64,000 nucleotides of DNA from Macropodus opercularis (lineage: Eukaryota > Chordata > Actinopteri > Anabantiformes > Osphronemidae). Both the position numbers and the translations under genes were made by a program. Location of the stretch: the NCBI GenBank assembly GCA_030770545.1, contig CM061100.1, positions 4,099,501 to 4,163,500 on the forward strand, written 5' to 3'. This document shows positions 54,501-64,000 of the stretch, piece after piece (the first letter of the stretch is position 1; each line of letters begins with the position of its first letter). The notes under the pieces are model-generated. The model made no database searches and was not told the origin of the DNA. It saw only the letters and a program-made list of their open reading frames with translations.

Positions 54501-57500
54501 TGAGTATGAGCACAGTTTAGTCTCTCTTTACTTTGTTTCACACATACTTACAATTTATCCAATCAAGTCTTCAATCTGAGTTTATAATTGGTCCTTTGTA
54601 GTTTAGTTCCCACTTACCACCATGATCGCAATCAAGTCTTCTGATCTTGACGATAAAGCTCAGTGCTGCTTTTTCGTCAATTGACCAGATGTTACCTCGA
54701 ACATTGGCACCAGAGTGAGATCTATCCCACAAGTGTGGTTATATATCACAATGCATTGTTTGTCTTGTGTGCAGTGTGAAAGCAGCAGGGATAATCTGGA
54801 AGCAAAACAGTGATGTGTATTTCTGCGTTTACAGAGACCAATGCCAAGATGAACTGAAATGTTCTCTGTCTGTGAAAGGCAGAAATCTGAGCCATATGTT
54901 CATCTGTACTTTCATACTTGTGATCACTGAATATGAATTATGACTTGTATGTATCCCTTGTTCTGGGATCAGGGTGATATAGGACCTGTGGGAGAGATGG
55001 GCCTTCCAGGACCTAATGGACTGAAGGTACTCTTGCATGGACAGATGGAAACTGTTAATTTTCCTGTATTTCCTTGTATTTCGTTGTTTAGCAATTGTTG
55101 GTTAACACTGATAAGAAATAGCGGCACATAACTGCATGAAATGTTGTTCCCACAAGGGTAAATGTAGGTGGGGTTTGGTTTGTGAAGGCCCTCTTTAAAC
55201 CCACCTGTTCATGCTTTCTCCAGGGGGTGCCTGGAAATCCAGGAGAACCAGGACTGAAAGGTGATAAGGTGATCTGAATATTCCTGTTATTGACCTGTGT
55301 TTGAGTAGCATGTGATCGAAATGTTTATTCTGGCCATGCCTTTCCAACCTAGAGCATGCTTTCACTAGGTCGACCAAGTAAACGCTAGCTTTTGATGTTA
55401 CTACTGTACCTACTATCCAGACCATGACGTCATAAAATGTATAGAAGACTCAAAATGCAAGGATTACAAACTAATTAGACACTGTGCACATGTTTTAAGC
55501 TGCTATGTCCTTTCTAATGTTAGTTCATGCAAAAAAGATTCCGTTTGTCAGAGTTGATTGATACTTGACGTTAGTGTTTGAGGCGCTGATTTAAAAATAG
55601 GTGATGATCTTGGGAAATCTGTGTGCATTAGCTGGCGGGTTGATATCCCTTGTGCAAAAATGTGACAAATACATTCAGTGATTATGGAGGAAATGAAAAC
55701 ATAAAAGATCTCCAGATTTGCAGATAATATCAGGGAAACATAATTGGACCGCATTAGTTGGTTTAGCTTCCAGTGACAGGTTTAAAAAGTGATTATATCA
55801 ACACTTGTTGATTTACTTTTCAAAGAACACTTTTCAGACTAGTAATAAAATAATTAATAACTATTACAATAACACATATGTTGTTAAAAATTTGCCATGA
55901 GTTCCTTCCATATGACAGATTGACACCAGATGAAGAACTTGGCCAATGCAGTGATTTAGATCCACTGTGTCTCAGTGTTCAAGTTTCACAGGCCCATAAT
56001 TAGTATTGTCTGTTGAGGAAGCTGAACGTAATTGACCAAAGTGAAAGCTACCACTCCCCCTAATGGTCTTCATACTTGCGTGTCTTCCCCCTCTCTCCAT
56101 CAGGGTGAAATTGGAATTCCTGGAGACCAAGGAGAAATTGGCTACAAAGGAGACAAGGTAACTCATCACTGCAACACATATGTACGTGTTAGAAATGCCA
56201 ATACGTCCTCGGAACACACTTTCCCTCCTCTCGTGAGTTCTTGCCCTGCGTGTTGCCTCCCCACTTACAGTACGTTGCAAACCTGTGCCTTTGCTAAATG
56301 ACTTAGCCAGATGTGTGCTGTTCAGCTTATGGAAATTTTCATGTAAACCATCTTCAGTTCTACGTGTGTGTGTAAGCAAAACACTTTTGGCATCATAGAA
56401 CAGATTGGTCCCCAGAGATGACAGAGTCATGCATGGCTAATGTCTGTCTCCCTAGAAAAGAAATCAGGGTTCTGCTTTTCTGAATGTCTGTCTTAGTTTA
56501 TATGCTTTGTTTTGTACTGGCCAGGGGATCCAAGGAGCTCCGGGGTTACCAGGTATCCGTGGGAAACCAGGACCACAGGTTAGCGCCGGGTTTACTTGAA
56601 AATGCTAAACTGTGAATGGACACTTACAGCAGAAGGGTGACTGCTATTGTATTTATTACAGCATGTAGGATCTTTAATAAATGGACAGAGATGTGAGGGA
56701 TGTTGAAGATCTAATCTAATCCTGGACAAATAATCAGTTCTCACAATATCCAACTTCTGCTCATGTTTTTAACTTGTATTTTTAAAGGGCAAAACTGGAG
56801 AGAAAGGCCCTGACGGTGCACCTGGGCCTCCAGGACCTGAGGTTTGTATTTGCTGTGCACCTTCACTGCCGTGTTGAACGTTTGACTGTGTACTTGCGAT
56901 GGAGAGACTGAGACTGATTTTTAAAATGATTTATGCAGGGTTTCCCAGGCGACATGGGCCCACCGGGAGAGAACGGCCTTGAAGGACCGAAGGTGAGTGA
57001 ATGTTTTCATCTTGGTTGAACTGTTAAATGCTTCAGAACATCTACAAAGCATCAACAAAAGCTGTTCCTGGTTTCCAGTGTGTTCTCTTTATCCCTTTGG
57101 CACCACCAGTGCTTCCTGTTGTACTGCTGTAATACATATATACTACATTTAAACATTAATTATTACAGTTGATTTAACTTTGCTCATCCAGGGAAAACCA
57201 GGGGTCAGAGGTTTACCAGGGCCAAGAGGGGTGCCTGGCTTGGAGGTAAGTCCATCAGGTGCCACCCACATAAAATCAACCTGTACAGGCATTAAACTCT
57301 TGTGGGACAGTAACTTAAAATCTTTAATTGTAATGTATGCTAAGATCAATATCATCTGTTTCCAGGGAGACGAGGGCCCGATCGGCCCAGCAGGCCCAAC
57401 AGGACTGGAGGTGAGTGCTTGGACAAATACCTGATGTTAACAGGCTGATGGAGCAGAGGCAAAAGCACAGACAAGGATTAACTGTTAATCATAATTTAAG

Positions 57501-60500
57501 ATGGTCACAATGTCACACGTACAACAATACCATGTTTGTCTGTGTTAAACGCATCATTAGACGAAAGCTGGGCAGCAGGGACTACGTATATAAAACCTGC
57601 ATGATTGGTAAATCCAATTCAAGGAACATTTGCTTGTCTAGGCATCAGTTAAACCTGCCTCTAACTACTGTTATCAATTAGTGCTTTAAATTAAAACATG
57701 TGTAGCTCACCTGTAACCTTAACATCGGGCATTATGAGAGATGATGCAATTACTTGGCTCTAACTGTCTATTTCAATTTTAATTCAAAATGAATTAGAAA
57801 TTATAATAGTTAATAAATGAAGTTATCGTTATGGATCTTTATGGGTTTGCGTTGGAGACTAGTTATTTGTATGTATAGTTACAGTTATATTAACGCGAGT
57901 CTGGCTTATCGCTAGATGAAGGACTACACGCAATTCCAAACATTGAGCACCAGGGGGTGGTGTTTAGAAGTGACCACATTTACAGCTTGTATATCTGCTA
58001 TAAAGATGTTAATTGTCCACTACATTTTATTTCTTTAAAGGTGCTTTCAGTCCTTCTCTTCAATTGTTTGAGATGAATCATTCCTGTGACTACATCTATG
58101 TCTTCATCATATCATTTACGTCGTCCTCCCTGTCAGCCTGAACTTTCCTTCACTGTGAGCCCCTACACTTTCCTGTCTGTCTCCCACCCACTCGCCTGAC
58201 TCGGTGTCTGCATCCTCCTCCTCCTCCATCTGAGGGGAGGAGCCATATAACTCCTTCAGGAGTTGTGATTGATCTCTGGCCATTTGCCAACGACCTGCCT
58301 CCTCCTGCGTTTTATTCGCCTCCTCAACCAACTGACTATTATTATTTATTCGCTACACTGCTCGGAATGACTCGCTCTCTTTAGCTCAGTCTAACGTCTT
58401 TCCTTCTCAGTCGCTCTTCATCCTTCAATCTTTTTGTTCTTTTTCGTTATCGTGGTCTTCCATTGTTTTCTTTTTTCTGTTTTTACTGTAGGTTTCGCAG
58501 TCAAGCTCATTCTTAGCTTATATGATCCTGTGAAACCTGCCAGTGTTTTTGGAATAAAGCTTTGGAATTGTTGAGTCACTCAAGTTTTAGGAGTTTGGCT
58601 TGTCTGTTATTGCTGGTAAAAAGGCCCTTAGCTCCAATCTTAAACCAGGGATTAGCGTTTGTAGAGAAGAACATAACAGCCATCGACCCCTTTCACATCC
58701 TGACAAAATGTTCTGCCAGCATTACCTGTACCACACCACCGCGCACAGCAGCGCTCCAGCCTTCCCAGCCACCTTCATGCTTCATCTCACACAGGAAGCC
58801 GATCCTTTATATTCATTGGGATGTGGTTGTGAATGTTAATGATGCATTAAAAAGCGAGTAATTCATTATTTATTGGGCTCTGCTATGTTCCTTTCAGGGT
58901 AGGATGGGAAGGAAAGGTTTCCCTGGGAAGGTTGGTCCAGAGGGAGTCACGGTGCGTGAAGAAAACACTTACATTTGACCACTATAGACGATTTTGAAGT
59001 AAACAAATAAAAGTAAATTATCTGTCTCTGCAGGGGGAAGCTGGTGTTACAGGAAAAGTTGGACCCATGGGAGAAAGAGTAGGAAATCCTAATTTTGCAA
59101 CTTCTTCTGTGAAAGAACTAGACTTTTTACACCATCTACACAAAATATTACTTATTAAACCAACATAGAGTCTCTGTGTTTCAGGGCTTGGTGGGTTTCA
59201 TCGGACCAGTGGGAGAGGCTGGATTGGCAGGAGAGAAGGTAAAGAAATCTTGTTCCATCTTAGTCTGTTTATTGTGAGGCTTTAGAATCTTTACAAGGAG
59301 GCTTTAAAGACTAAATGTTGTGTTTGTTATTGTTAGGGGGATAGAGGGGAGATGGGTCTTCCTGGGCCTCCTGGAGAAAAGGGATCTACCGTAAGTTACA
59401 AGAAAGAAGCGAAGCTAATGTATTTCATAAAGGGTGAAATGTGAAAAAGCTTAAACGTAAGCTTTCTGGTGTTATGTCATTTTACAATTTTCCTTAAAAT
59501 ATGATGATCTCAAACTAAACTGTGTCTGTTATTCCCAAGGGAATATACTGTATACACTAATATACAGGATTACCGCACGTTCATGCCAAAAAATAGTCCA
59601 GTGGGAAAATGAGGCTTATGATGCCCTGCATCAATTACAGCTGTGTTTTCTATGCAGTGGTTGGACACTTGGCAAAAAGCCTTAAGTGGAAAAAGTCCCA
59701 AACACAGAATGTTATTGTTGGATGGAAATAGATCATTGCAATTCGTAACCTACTAGATTACTGGAGTTGTTGATTTCTCACTAATGCAAATAGGGTGTTG
59801 CTCAAAGAAATGAGGAAATGTATGAAGATCACAGTCATTCAACTGTATTTTGCCTTTTGCTTGTCACCATAGGTTCTGTGCTTACATACTTTTTAAACAT
59901 AACAAGTGCATCTCTGTCATGTAGTGTCTTTATGGACCATCTAATGTATATATGTATCCCAGAGTGGATAAGAATTGATGTAGTCATCATTCTTGCTGAA
60001 ACAGAGAGAAGTTTCCTGCTGGCTGAAAGCCAGCCAGCTGGATCTCTCCAAGGACCTAACCACACACATATGCACACGCTTATAAGGAAGTTCTCTGTTG
60101 GCCTCTCTCAGCTGCAAAACAGAAACAGATCCTCTGGAAAAGAGTGCATCACACAAACGGAGGCGAGCTGACCAGCAGACATCTATAGCTACTCACAGAG
60201 CTTACGCTGCAGGAACTCATTATTTCTTCCTGTGCATGCATGAGATAAGAGCTGCATAATGCTTGCAAACCAAATAGCCTTTACTGCTGATGTGAATAGT
60301 GTAAGTGAAAATACCCCCTGCTATATACAGTACTTTTTAAAGAGAGTTTAAAGACAGCCAGATGTATTGTTACTGTTTGTATCTGTGCAACAGGGTCACC
60401 CAGGGACACCAGGGGAGACCGGGCCTACGGGACCAACAGGAAGACCCGTAAGTCTCTCATTCATTCCTCTGTGGCTTTGTCATAGTTTTAAATTGTTGTG

Positions 60501-63500
60501 CAACTTGGATGTCCTCATTGTTTTCAGCCCTTAACTTTTAAAGTCAGGCAGTGTAACAGTGAACGTGATTGACTGAAAGTGATAATATCCTATACACGAG
60601 TTTTCCCTGCTGTCATAGAATAACAACAGCGACTCCGAGCAGCTCAGATGTAGTGGTCAGCGTGTGCTCCTGGAGCTCATGATGCTGATATGCATCGCTG
60701 CAGCAAAGGTTTCTCACAGCATTACGAGAGCTCGCAGCCTCCTGCTGAACCCGCATTACCCTCCTGTCAGTCAAAAGCCCAACACCTATAACCAATTAGA
60801 AGCCGCCCCTGGCCTCTGTTTCCCTTTGCTGTGTCCTTGCCACTAAGCCACCAAAATAAACATAAATATAGGGCTGTGGGGTGGACAGGAATCCATAGCA
60901 GGGTCCTTAATTGGTGTGAGTGACAGATCTAACAACAAACCCCACAGTGTGTTCCCGAGGTCAGGCTGCTCCTTGAGGTTCAACAAGCAAGGAGATCTGT
61001 GCTCTGTCACTAAACCATTGCTTTATCTCTCCTTTCTCCTTCTCTTTTTCTCTTTTCTCCCCCTTCTTGGTGTGTTCGTTAGGGCCCCCCTGGAGCAGCT
61101 GGGCCAGCAGGTACCAGAGGACCCAAAGGCTTGCGGGTAAGTTTGAATCTCACTACTCTTCACGTAGGTGTTAATGGGTATTCAGCAGGAAGCGTTTCAG
61201 TTACCAACCTCGAGAGCAGATGGTGAACTTGAAGTGTGTGTATATATGCAACTTTGATGTTTTTGCTTATGTGCTGCTGTGTGAAAAATAGTGAAAAGTG
61301 ATACGAAACTGTGTGTAACACATTCTCAGTCAAAGAATAAGTCAGCTGTCATTTTTAGCTGCTGCAACCTCGCTTCTGTAAATCAAACATTCCTTATAGA
61401 TGGAACAAAGGCTCCTGCTTATAGGAAGGGCCTGCCGTCACTTCAACAATATGACATTTGTCATGGAAAATGTGACCCGACTGTTCTCAAAGCTACTTGC
61501 AGTGGCATTTAGTGAACTGGGGAAACAGGATTTATGGCTGGATCTGGATTAACAGAGGTTTATATAAGCTTTTTTCAAGTTTTTCATTCGCTCAGGCTTT
61601 GCAGAAGGCTCCAGACTCATAAAACATCATTCACAAAACCACAACAGCAGCCTTTAGACTTAAATTTGAATACCGTTACAGAAATACAGAGTTATGTTTT
61701 ACTTTACTGCGTTAAACCTCCAGCGGGCAGATCACCCCAGCACTACATCCAAATCATACATCCCTGTATCCTCGGTTGATGGCACAGTAGCTCAACAATG
61801 ATGATTTCTGATTCTGTCTGCTTGAAAGTGGGATAAAATTGCACAGAACCTTTGAGGCAGCCATGGAAGACGTTGAGCAAGAGAAAGTATTGTGCCTCAA
61901 GCTGTGTTTTCTGTTAATACTAATGTCAGCAGCTTCCAGTGCTGTAAATCTGCCTGATGTCAGGATCGCCTCTTATGACAGTCCAAGCCTAGAAATCTGA
62001 GACGGTCTGAGGCATGGTCCTGCTACAGATTGCTACAATCTGTGGCTACAGATTCACGCTCCTTCAGCAAATACCATGATCTGCTTCTAATATAATGCAA
62101 GGGCTCTGTTTATCACCTGAACAAACCAAATGTCTGTTTGTCTAGAGCAGTAAATAAACACAAAGTAAAATGGGTTTAATTTAAGAGGCTGTCAAAATGA
62201 AAACGACGTGAAAACAGAGCTCTTGATGTCCTGCACAAATACCACATTTAATTTCAAAATGAGGCTATAGACGTGAAAGCTTTTCCAGAGGTTTCATCAT
62301 TAAAGCACAGAGCTTTAATGAGATGAAACAGCTTTTGACTACATGTTGACATCAGTCTAGAGCGTGTACTGTACCACTGTAGTCTCTGTTTTTAATTTAA
62401 ATCTTTAAAGCATACTTAAACTCTCACCTTTAAATCCTCAGCTAATGTTTTCCATATTTAAGAGCATATTAATCTCCTTATCCCTCTCTCTGAGCAGTTG
62501 TACATTTTATTGAGCTGGTTTAAATAGCCAACAAAGCTTGGTTGTTTTGAACTCCAGCTCCCGGGGTTCATTTTCTGCCTTTGTTTGAAAGAGGTCAGAC
62601 ACTTGTGTGACAAATAATGTAACTCGTTAAATTTAATTATCTTTGAGGCTTAATATTTGAGTGTCCTCTGACATAATGATGATGAAATAAATTCCCTGCA
62701 CTTCAGCTAATCAGGCTATGCAAACGTAACCAGTGGGTAGCACGTACCCCAGACAGGAATGTTAATGAGCACTGCTCATCCAATTCTACGCCTAATAGGC
62801 TTATAGCACTTCAGCTAGCAGCGCTCGCCTCCGGCCAAACTCCTGCTGTGCCCACTTATCAACCACTCGCACAACAAGGCTTCCATCCTCATAATAATTA
62901 ATGATTCTTTGAAAATCATGGTTTACTTGTTAATTTATTGACCCATAGTCAACTGTTGCACAAGCATCTCCCCCAGTACAGATTTGAAACTTGGCAGGGA
63001 GCAGGTGCACAGCAGATGGACTGAATTGGTCCATTGCCTGGTTCCTATTTATTATCACTGCTCACCGGACTATCAGGCCATGAACTACTTTAGATTGATT
63101 GTATTTGACAGTTGCACCCATGTAATCTAAACTGTCAGACTGTCTAACAGTTTCGTGCACGTGCCCAGACTTTGTGCACTGACTCTAGTGTTAAAACAAA
63201 GCAGGTAGTCCTGCACAGCAGCAGGTTTCACCAGAATGTACACATTTCAGTCACACGCATCACTTATTCTAAATATTGTAAGTTTGCAGTAATCTTCACG
63301 CTGTTTTTAAGTGACAAGGTGATGTACTATACAGTGATGTTTGTTTACGGTACGTTGCATTTGTCTGGCTGTGTTACAGTGACCTCTGTTGGTGAAGTGA
63401 CAGCTGTCTTGTGTTTTAGGGAGCGAGGGGGCCTGACGGTCCAACAGGAGAGATGGGGTTAGAGGGCAGGAAGGTAAGAAATTCAATTTTTTGGATTCTT

Positions 63501-64000
63501 GGTAACATTAGAAAAGAAAAACATTCACAAGTTCAGCTCTGCGTGTGCCTCAAGCAAACATAGTAAATTGATCTTTCGCACCAAAATAGGAAACCACATT
63601 TCTTCCTCATCCCTTCAAGAAGTATACTGTAGAACTTGTAAACACACAGCTATCTGTTACGCTTCCCTCTCTCTGCAGGGTCCCAATGGTCCGCCAGGAA
63701 AAATTGGTTTCCCTGGGTCACAGGTAAAACATTCAGGCATTTGTCTGGTATTTACTTTTCCGCTGCTTCCTCTGATATATTTTTTGCTGCTTATGTTGCT
63801 CTGGAGGGACGAGACATCAGACTGATTTAGGAGACCTGTTTGATACGCTACCAGCAGAGCAGTGGCACGGCGTCAGGCACAACATATTACTTTGGTGCAG
63901 AGAAGTGTCCTTGGCCGAGGGCTTCTGCAGAATGGGAGACAGATTTGCATAAATGAAAGTGGAACGCAAATAGTTTTGCACGGTTAATTAGTGAAATGTA
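29548..64000 (+). CDS. col27a1: collagen alpha-1(XXVII) chain, 5' part, gene runs past window end
   Basis: This is a fibrillar collagen of cartilage and other developing matrix. The readable order is a candidate signal-peptide exon, then one large exon with the TSPN/laminin-G-like domain and a Pro/Thr/Lys-rich variable region. After that come 27 Gly-X-Y exons of exactly 45 bp (eight) or 54 bp (nineteen), together 1386 nt or 462 residues of triple helix. All helix exons are phase 0, begin with a Gly codon and have GT-AG borders. Exon peptides follow the human COL27A1 order, for example GYPGRQ, GKRGKMG, GERGPPG, GEPGLKGDK, GDEGP and RKGFPG. The short interrupted segment in exon 6 supports type XXVII over other fibrillar chains. 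The rest of the helix and the C-propeptide lie beyond the window. Teleosts carry two copies (a and b), and which one this is cannot be decided here. Intron 10 hosts mir-455. Confidence 0.95.
29605..30898 (+). other. col27a1 intron 2 (inferred)
   Basis: About 1.3 kb of AT-rich sequence between the candidate signal exon and exon 3, ending in TACTACCCAG. No repeat or RNA gene is seen. Confidence 0.4.
30899..32373 (+). CDS. col27a1: col27a1 exon 3: TSPN/LamG domain, variable region, start of helix
   Basis: A 1475-bp exon entered in phase 1 and left in phase 0. It opens DVDILQKLGL and then VIPFRSGIILNQRA, the start of the thrombospondin N-terminal-like domain (about 30961-31485). Four cysteines in this domain (ASCGEQ, AICQF, HNFCRY, KKQCREA) fit the family pattern. 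Next come about 280 residues dominated by Pro, Thr, Lys and Ser (about 31486-32325), low in complexity and without Gly-X-Y, as in the fibrillar collagen variable region. The exon ends with four Gly triplets, GPIGQKGEPGPL. The long open frames on the opposite strand here are shadows of this biased composition. Confidence 0.95.
32374..34453 (+). other. col27a1 intron 3
   Basis: Non-coding, about 2.1 kb. It contains an 11-base G run at 33794-33804. Nothing else is recognised. Confidence 0.85.
34454..34507 (+). CDS. col27a1: col27a1 exon 4, triple helix
   Basis: 54 bp, encodes GLTGPPGKPGLPGKRGPR. Acceptor TTACAG, donor GTAAGT. Confidence 0.95.
37624..37638. repeat. AT microsatellite
   Basis: A short uninterrupted AT tract in intron 4. 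Confidence 0.85.
39217..39239. repeat. AC microsatellite
   Basis: An uninterrupted AC tract about 200 bp upstream of exon 5. Confidence 0.9.
39441..39494 (+). CDS. col27a1: col27a1 exon 5, triple helix
   Basis: 54 bp, encodes GAPGPHGNPGRPGPPGLK. Acceptor TCTACAG, donor GTACAG. Confidence 0.95.
39495..41252 (+). other. col27a1 intron 5
   Basis: Non-coding, about 1.8 kb. Nothing recognised. Confidence 0.85.
41253..41306 (+). CDS. col27a1: col27a1 exon 6, helix with interruption
   Basis: 54 bp, encodes GKKGDPGISSGPAPKGEK. The Gly spacing breaks twice in the middle: one Gly is followed by three residues and the next by four before regular triplets resume. Human COL27A1 has a break of the same spacing at this place (GLSPGKAHDG), so this is a family feature and not a sequence error. 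The exon keeps the 54-bp length. Confidence 0.95.
41428..41481 (+). CDS. col27a1: col27a1 exon 7, triple helix
   Basis: 54 bp, encodes GDSGIIGPVGLTGPAGRK. Intron 6 before it is only 121 bp. Confidence 0.95.
41482..46159 (+). other. col27a1 intron 7
   Basis: Non-coding, about 4.7 kb. It contains a GT microsatellite at 44908-44934. Several open frames of up to about 150 codons occur, without domains or exon context. Confidence 0.85.
44908..44934. repeat. GT microsatellite
   Basis: About 13 uninterrupted GT units in intron 7. Confidence 0.95.
46160..46204 (+). CDS. col27a1: col27a1 exon 8, triple helix
   Basis: 45 bp, encodes GQKGFPGPPGLPGES. Acceptor TCTCTAG, donor GTAAGT. Confidence 0.95.
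46205..47670 (+). other. col27a1 intron 8
   Basis: Non-coding, about 1.5 kb, with a long pyrimidine-rich tract before exon 9. Nothing else recognised. Confidence 0.85.
47671..47724 (+). CDS. col27a1: col27a1 exon 9, triple helix
   Basis: 54 bp, encodes GEQGPVGSPGAKGYPGRQ, nearly identical to the human exon in its second half. Confidence 0.95.
47969..48013 (+). CDS. col27a1: col27a1 exon 10, triple helix
   Basis: 45 bp, encodes GLPGPIGPVGPKGIR. Donor GTAAGT opens the mir-455 host intron. Confidence 0.95.
48494..48523. repeat. CT microsatellite upstream of mir-455
   Basis: A (CT)15 tract about 215 bp before the mir-455 hairpin in intron 10. Confidence 0.95.
48737..48832 (+). ncRNA. mir455: microRNA mir-455 precursor hairpin
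   Basis: The 5p arm lies at 48752-48773 and the 3p arm at 48790-48810. Both match miR-455 as I remember it; the 5p arm differs from human at one base (TGCCC instead of TGCCT). Flanks CCTGGCGTGAGGG and CACTTGCCTCATGG can extend the stem, and the loop lies between the arms. The hairpin is in sense orientation in col27a1 intron 10, about 150 bp before exon 11. This is the same intron as human MIR455 in COL27A1. It should be cut from the col27a1 pre-mRNA or from its own transcript. miR-455 is linked to chondrogenesis in the literature. Confidence 0.97.
48982..49035 (+). CDS. col27a1: col27a1 exon 11, triple helix
   Basis: 54 bp, encodes GFIGIPGLFGLPGPDGER. Contains the conserved GLFGLPG. Confidence 0.95.
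49036..49781 (+). other. col27a1 intron 11
   Basis: Non-coding, about 750 bp, strongly pyrimidine-rich near its end. Nothing else recognised. Confidence 0.85.
49782..49826 (+). CDS. col27a1: col27a1 exon 12, triple helix
   Basis: 45 bp, encodes GIPGEPGKRGKMGRP. Contains the conserved basic block GKRGKMG. Confidence 0.95.
49827..52258 (+). other. col27a1 intron 12
   Basis: Non-coding, about 2.4 kb, AT-rich. Nothing recognised. Confidence 0.85.
52259..52312 (+). CDS. col27a1: col27a1 exon 13, triple helix
   Basis: 54 bp, encodes GFPGDFGERGPPGPDGEP. Donor GTATGT. Confidence 0.95.
52313..53299 (+). other. col27a1 intron 13
   Basis: Non-coding, about 1 kb, with a CA-rich stretch right after the donor. 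Nothing else recognised. Confidence 0.85.
53300..53344 (+). CDS. col27a1: col27a1 exon 14, triple helix
   Basis: 45 bp, encodes GAMGAPGPNGVLGLI. Donor GTGAGT. Confidence 0.95.
53345..54972 (+). other. col27a1 intron 14
   Basis: Non-coding, about 1.6 kb. It holds an A13 run at 53964-53976 and a 12-bp palindrome of two facing ACAATG half-sites at 54748-54759. Confidence 0.85.
54973..55026 (+). CDS. col27a1: col27a1 exon 15, triple helix
   Basis: 54 bp, encodes GDIGPVGEMGLPGPNGLK. Confidence 0.95.
55224..55268 (+). CDS. col27a1: col27a1 exon 16, triple helix
   Basis: 45 bp, encodes GVPGNPGEPGLKGDK. The second half equals the human exon. Confidence 0.95.
55269..56103 (+). other. col27a1 intron 16
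   Basis: Non-coding, about 830 bp. Nothing recognised. Confidence 0.85.
56104..56157 (+). CDS. col27a1: col27a1 exon 17, triple helix
   Basis: 54 bp, encodes GEIGIPGDQGEIGYKGDK. Confidence 0.95.
56158..56524 (+). other. col27a1 intron 17
   Basis: Non-coding, 367 bp. Nothing recognised. Confidence 0.85.
56525..56578 (+). CDS. col27a1: col27a1 exon 18, triple helix
   Basis: 54 bp, encodes GIQGAPGLPGIRGKPGPQ. Confidence 0.95.
56788..56841 (+). CDS. col27a1: col27a1 exon 19, triple helix
   Basis: 54 bp, encodes GKTGEKGPDGAPGPPGPE. The donor GTTTGT is weaker than its neighbours but the reading frame fits. Confidence 0.94.
56939..56992 (+). CDS. col27a1: col27a1 exon 20, triple helix
   Basis: 54 bp, encodes GFPGDMGPPGENGLEGPK. 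Intron 19 before it is only 97 bp. Confidence 0.95.
57192..57245 (+). CDS. col27a1: col27a1 exon 21, triple helix
   Basis: 54 bp, encodes GKPGVRGLPGPRGVPGLE. Confidence 0.95.
57366..57410 (+). CDS. col27a1: col27a1 exon 22, triple helix
   Basis: 45 bp, encodes GDEGPIGPAGPTGLE. Confidence 0.95.
57411..58897 (+). other. col27a1 intron 22
   Basis: Non-coding on the plus strand, about 1.5 kb. A 71-codon minus-strand open frame (58116-58331) is rich in Glu and Gln and looks more protein-like than most shadows, but I do not recognise it. An AATAAA occurs near 58553. Confidence 0.8.
58898..58951 (+). CDS. col27a1: col27a1 exon 23, triple helix
   Basis: 54 bp, encodes GRMGRKGFPGKVGPEGVT. Donor GTGCGT. 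Confidence 0.95.
59034..59078 (+). CDS. col27a1: col27a1 exon 24, triple helix
   Basis: 45 bp, encodes GEAGVTGKVGPMGER. Intron 23 before it is only 82 bp, the shortest in this gene. Confidence 0.95.
59185..59238 (+). CDS. col27a1: col27a1 exon 25, triple helix
   Basis: 54 bp, encodes GLVGFIGPVGEAGLAGEK. Hydrophobic X residues match the human GFMGFIGLVG segment. Confidence 0.95.
59337..59390 (+). CDS. col27a1: col27a1 exon 26, triple helix
   Basis: 54 bp, encodes GDRGEMGLPGPPGEKGST. Confidence 0.95.
59391..60393 (+). other. col27a1 intron 26
   Basis: Non-coding, about 1 kb. Nothing recognised. Confidence 0.85.
60394..60447 (+). CDS. col27a1: col27a1 exon 27, triple helix
   Basis: 54 bp, encodes GHPGTPGETGPTGPTGRP. 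Confidence 0.95.
60448..61082 (+). other. col27a1 intron 27
   Basis: Non-coding, 635 bp, with a long pyrimidine tract before exon 28. Nothing else recognised. Confidence 0.85.
61083..61136 (+). CDS. col27a1: col27a1 exon 28, triple helix
   Basis: 54 bp, encodes GPPGAAGPAGTRGPKGLR. Confidence 0.95.
61137..63419 (+). other. col27a1 intron 28
   Basis: Non-coding, about 2.3 kb, AT-rich. No repeat, RNA gene or other exon recognised. Confidence 0.85.
63420..63473 (+). CDS. col27a1: col27a1 exon 29, triple helix
   Basis: 54 bp, encodes GARGPDGPTGEMGLEGRK. Confidence 0.95.
63679..63723 (+). CDS. col27a1: col27a1 exon 30, triple helix, last in window
   Basis: 45 bp, encodes GPNGPPGKIGFPGSQ. Donor GTAAAA. 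The window ends inside the following intron. Confidence 0.94.

Overview
The window looks like teleost fish nuclear DNA. Genes are split by GT-AG introns of about 80 bp to 5 kb. Dinucleotide microsatellites are scattered through non-coding DNA, and the recognisable proteins are vertebrate-specific (collagen XXVII, a GT31 glycosyltransferase, the proteasome chaperone PSMD5). Three protein-coding genes and one microRNA gene can be supported. Everything else is intron or intergenic DNA in which I see no further gene.

Layout. Positions 1-2251 are 3' flank of psmd5. The psmd5 gene (26S proteasome assembly chaperone S5b) is on the minus strand at 2252-5140. All ten coding exons can be joined in frame to a 504-residue protein. 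A head-to-head spacer of about 750 bp (5141-5892), carrying an E-box and a CArG box, separates it from a plus-strand b3galt9-like gene at 5893-7083. That gene encodes a type II Golgi membrane protein whose acidic DxD motif is not conserved. A gap of about 22 kb without recognisable genes follows. It includes a CpG-rich patch near 23.2-23.6 kb that could be a promoter.

The right-hand half (about 29.5 kb to the window end) is the 5' portion of col27a1, the fibrillar collagen alpha1(XXVII) chain. It contains a candidate signal-peptide exon (29548-29604) and the large exon 3 (30899-32373), which encodes the thrombospondin N-terminal-like/laminin-G domain and the Pro/Thr/Lys-rich variable region. 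These are followed by 27 phase-0 triple-helix exons of exactly 45 or 54 bp, ending at 63723. The gene continues beyond the window, so the rest of the triple helix and the C-propeptide are not here.

Intron 10 of col27a1 (counting the large exon as exon 3, as in human) carries the mir-455 hairpin, with both mature arms readable at 48752-48773 and 48790-48810. Host collagen and microRNA are both known from cartilage biology, so this intron is the most informative non-coding element in the window. I found no undescribed system such as a mobile-element operon or CRISPR-like array, and none is expected in this kind of locus.
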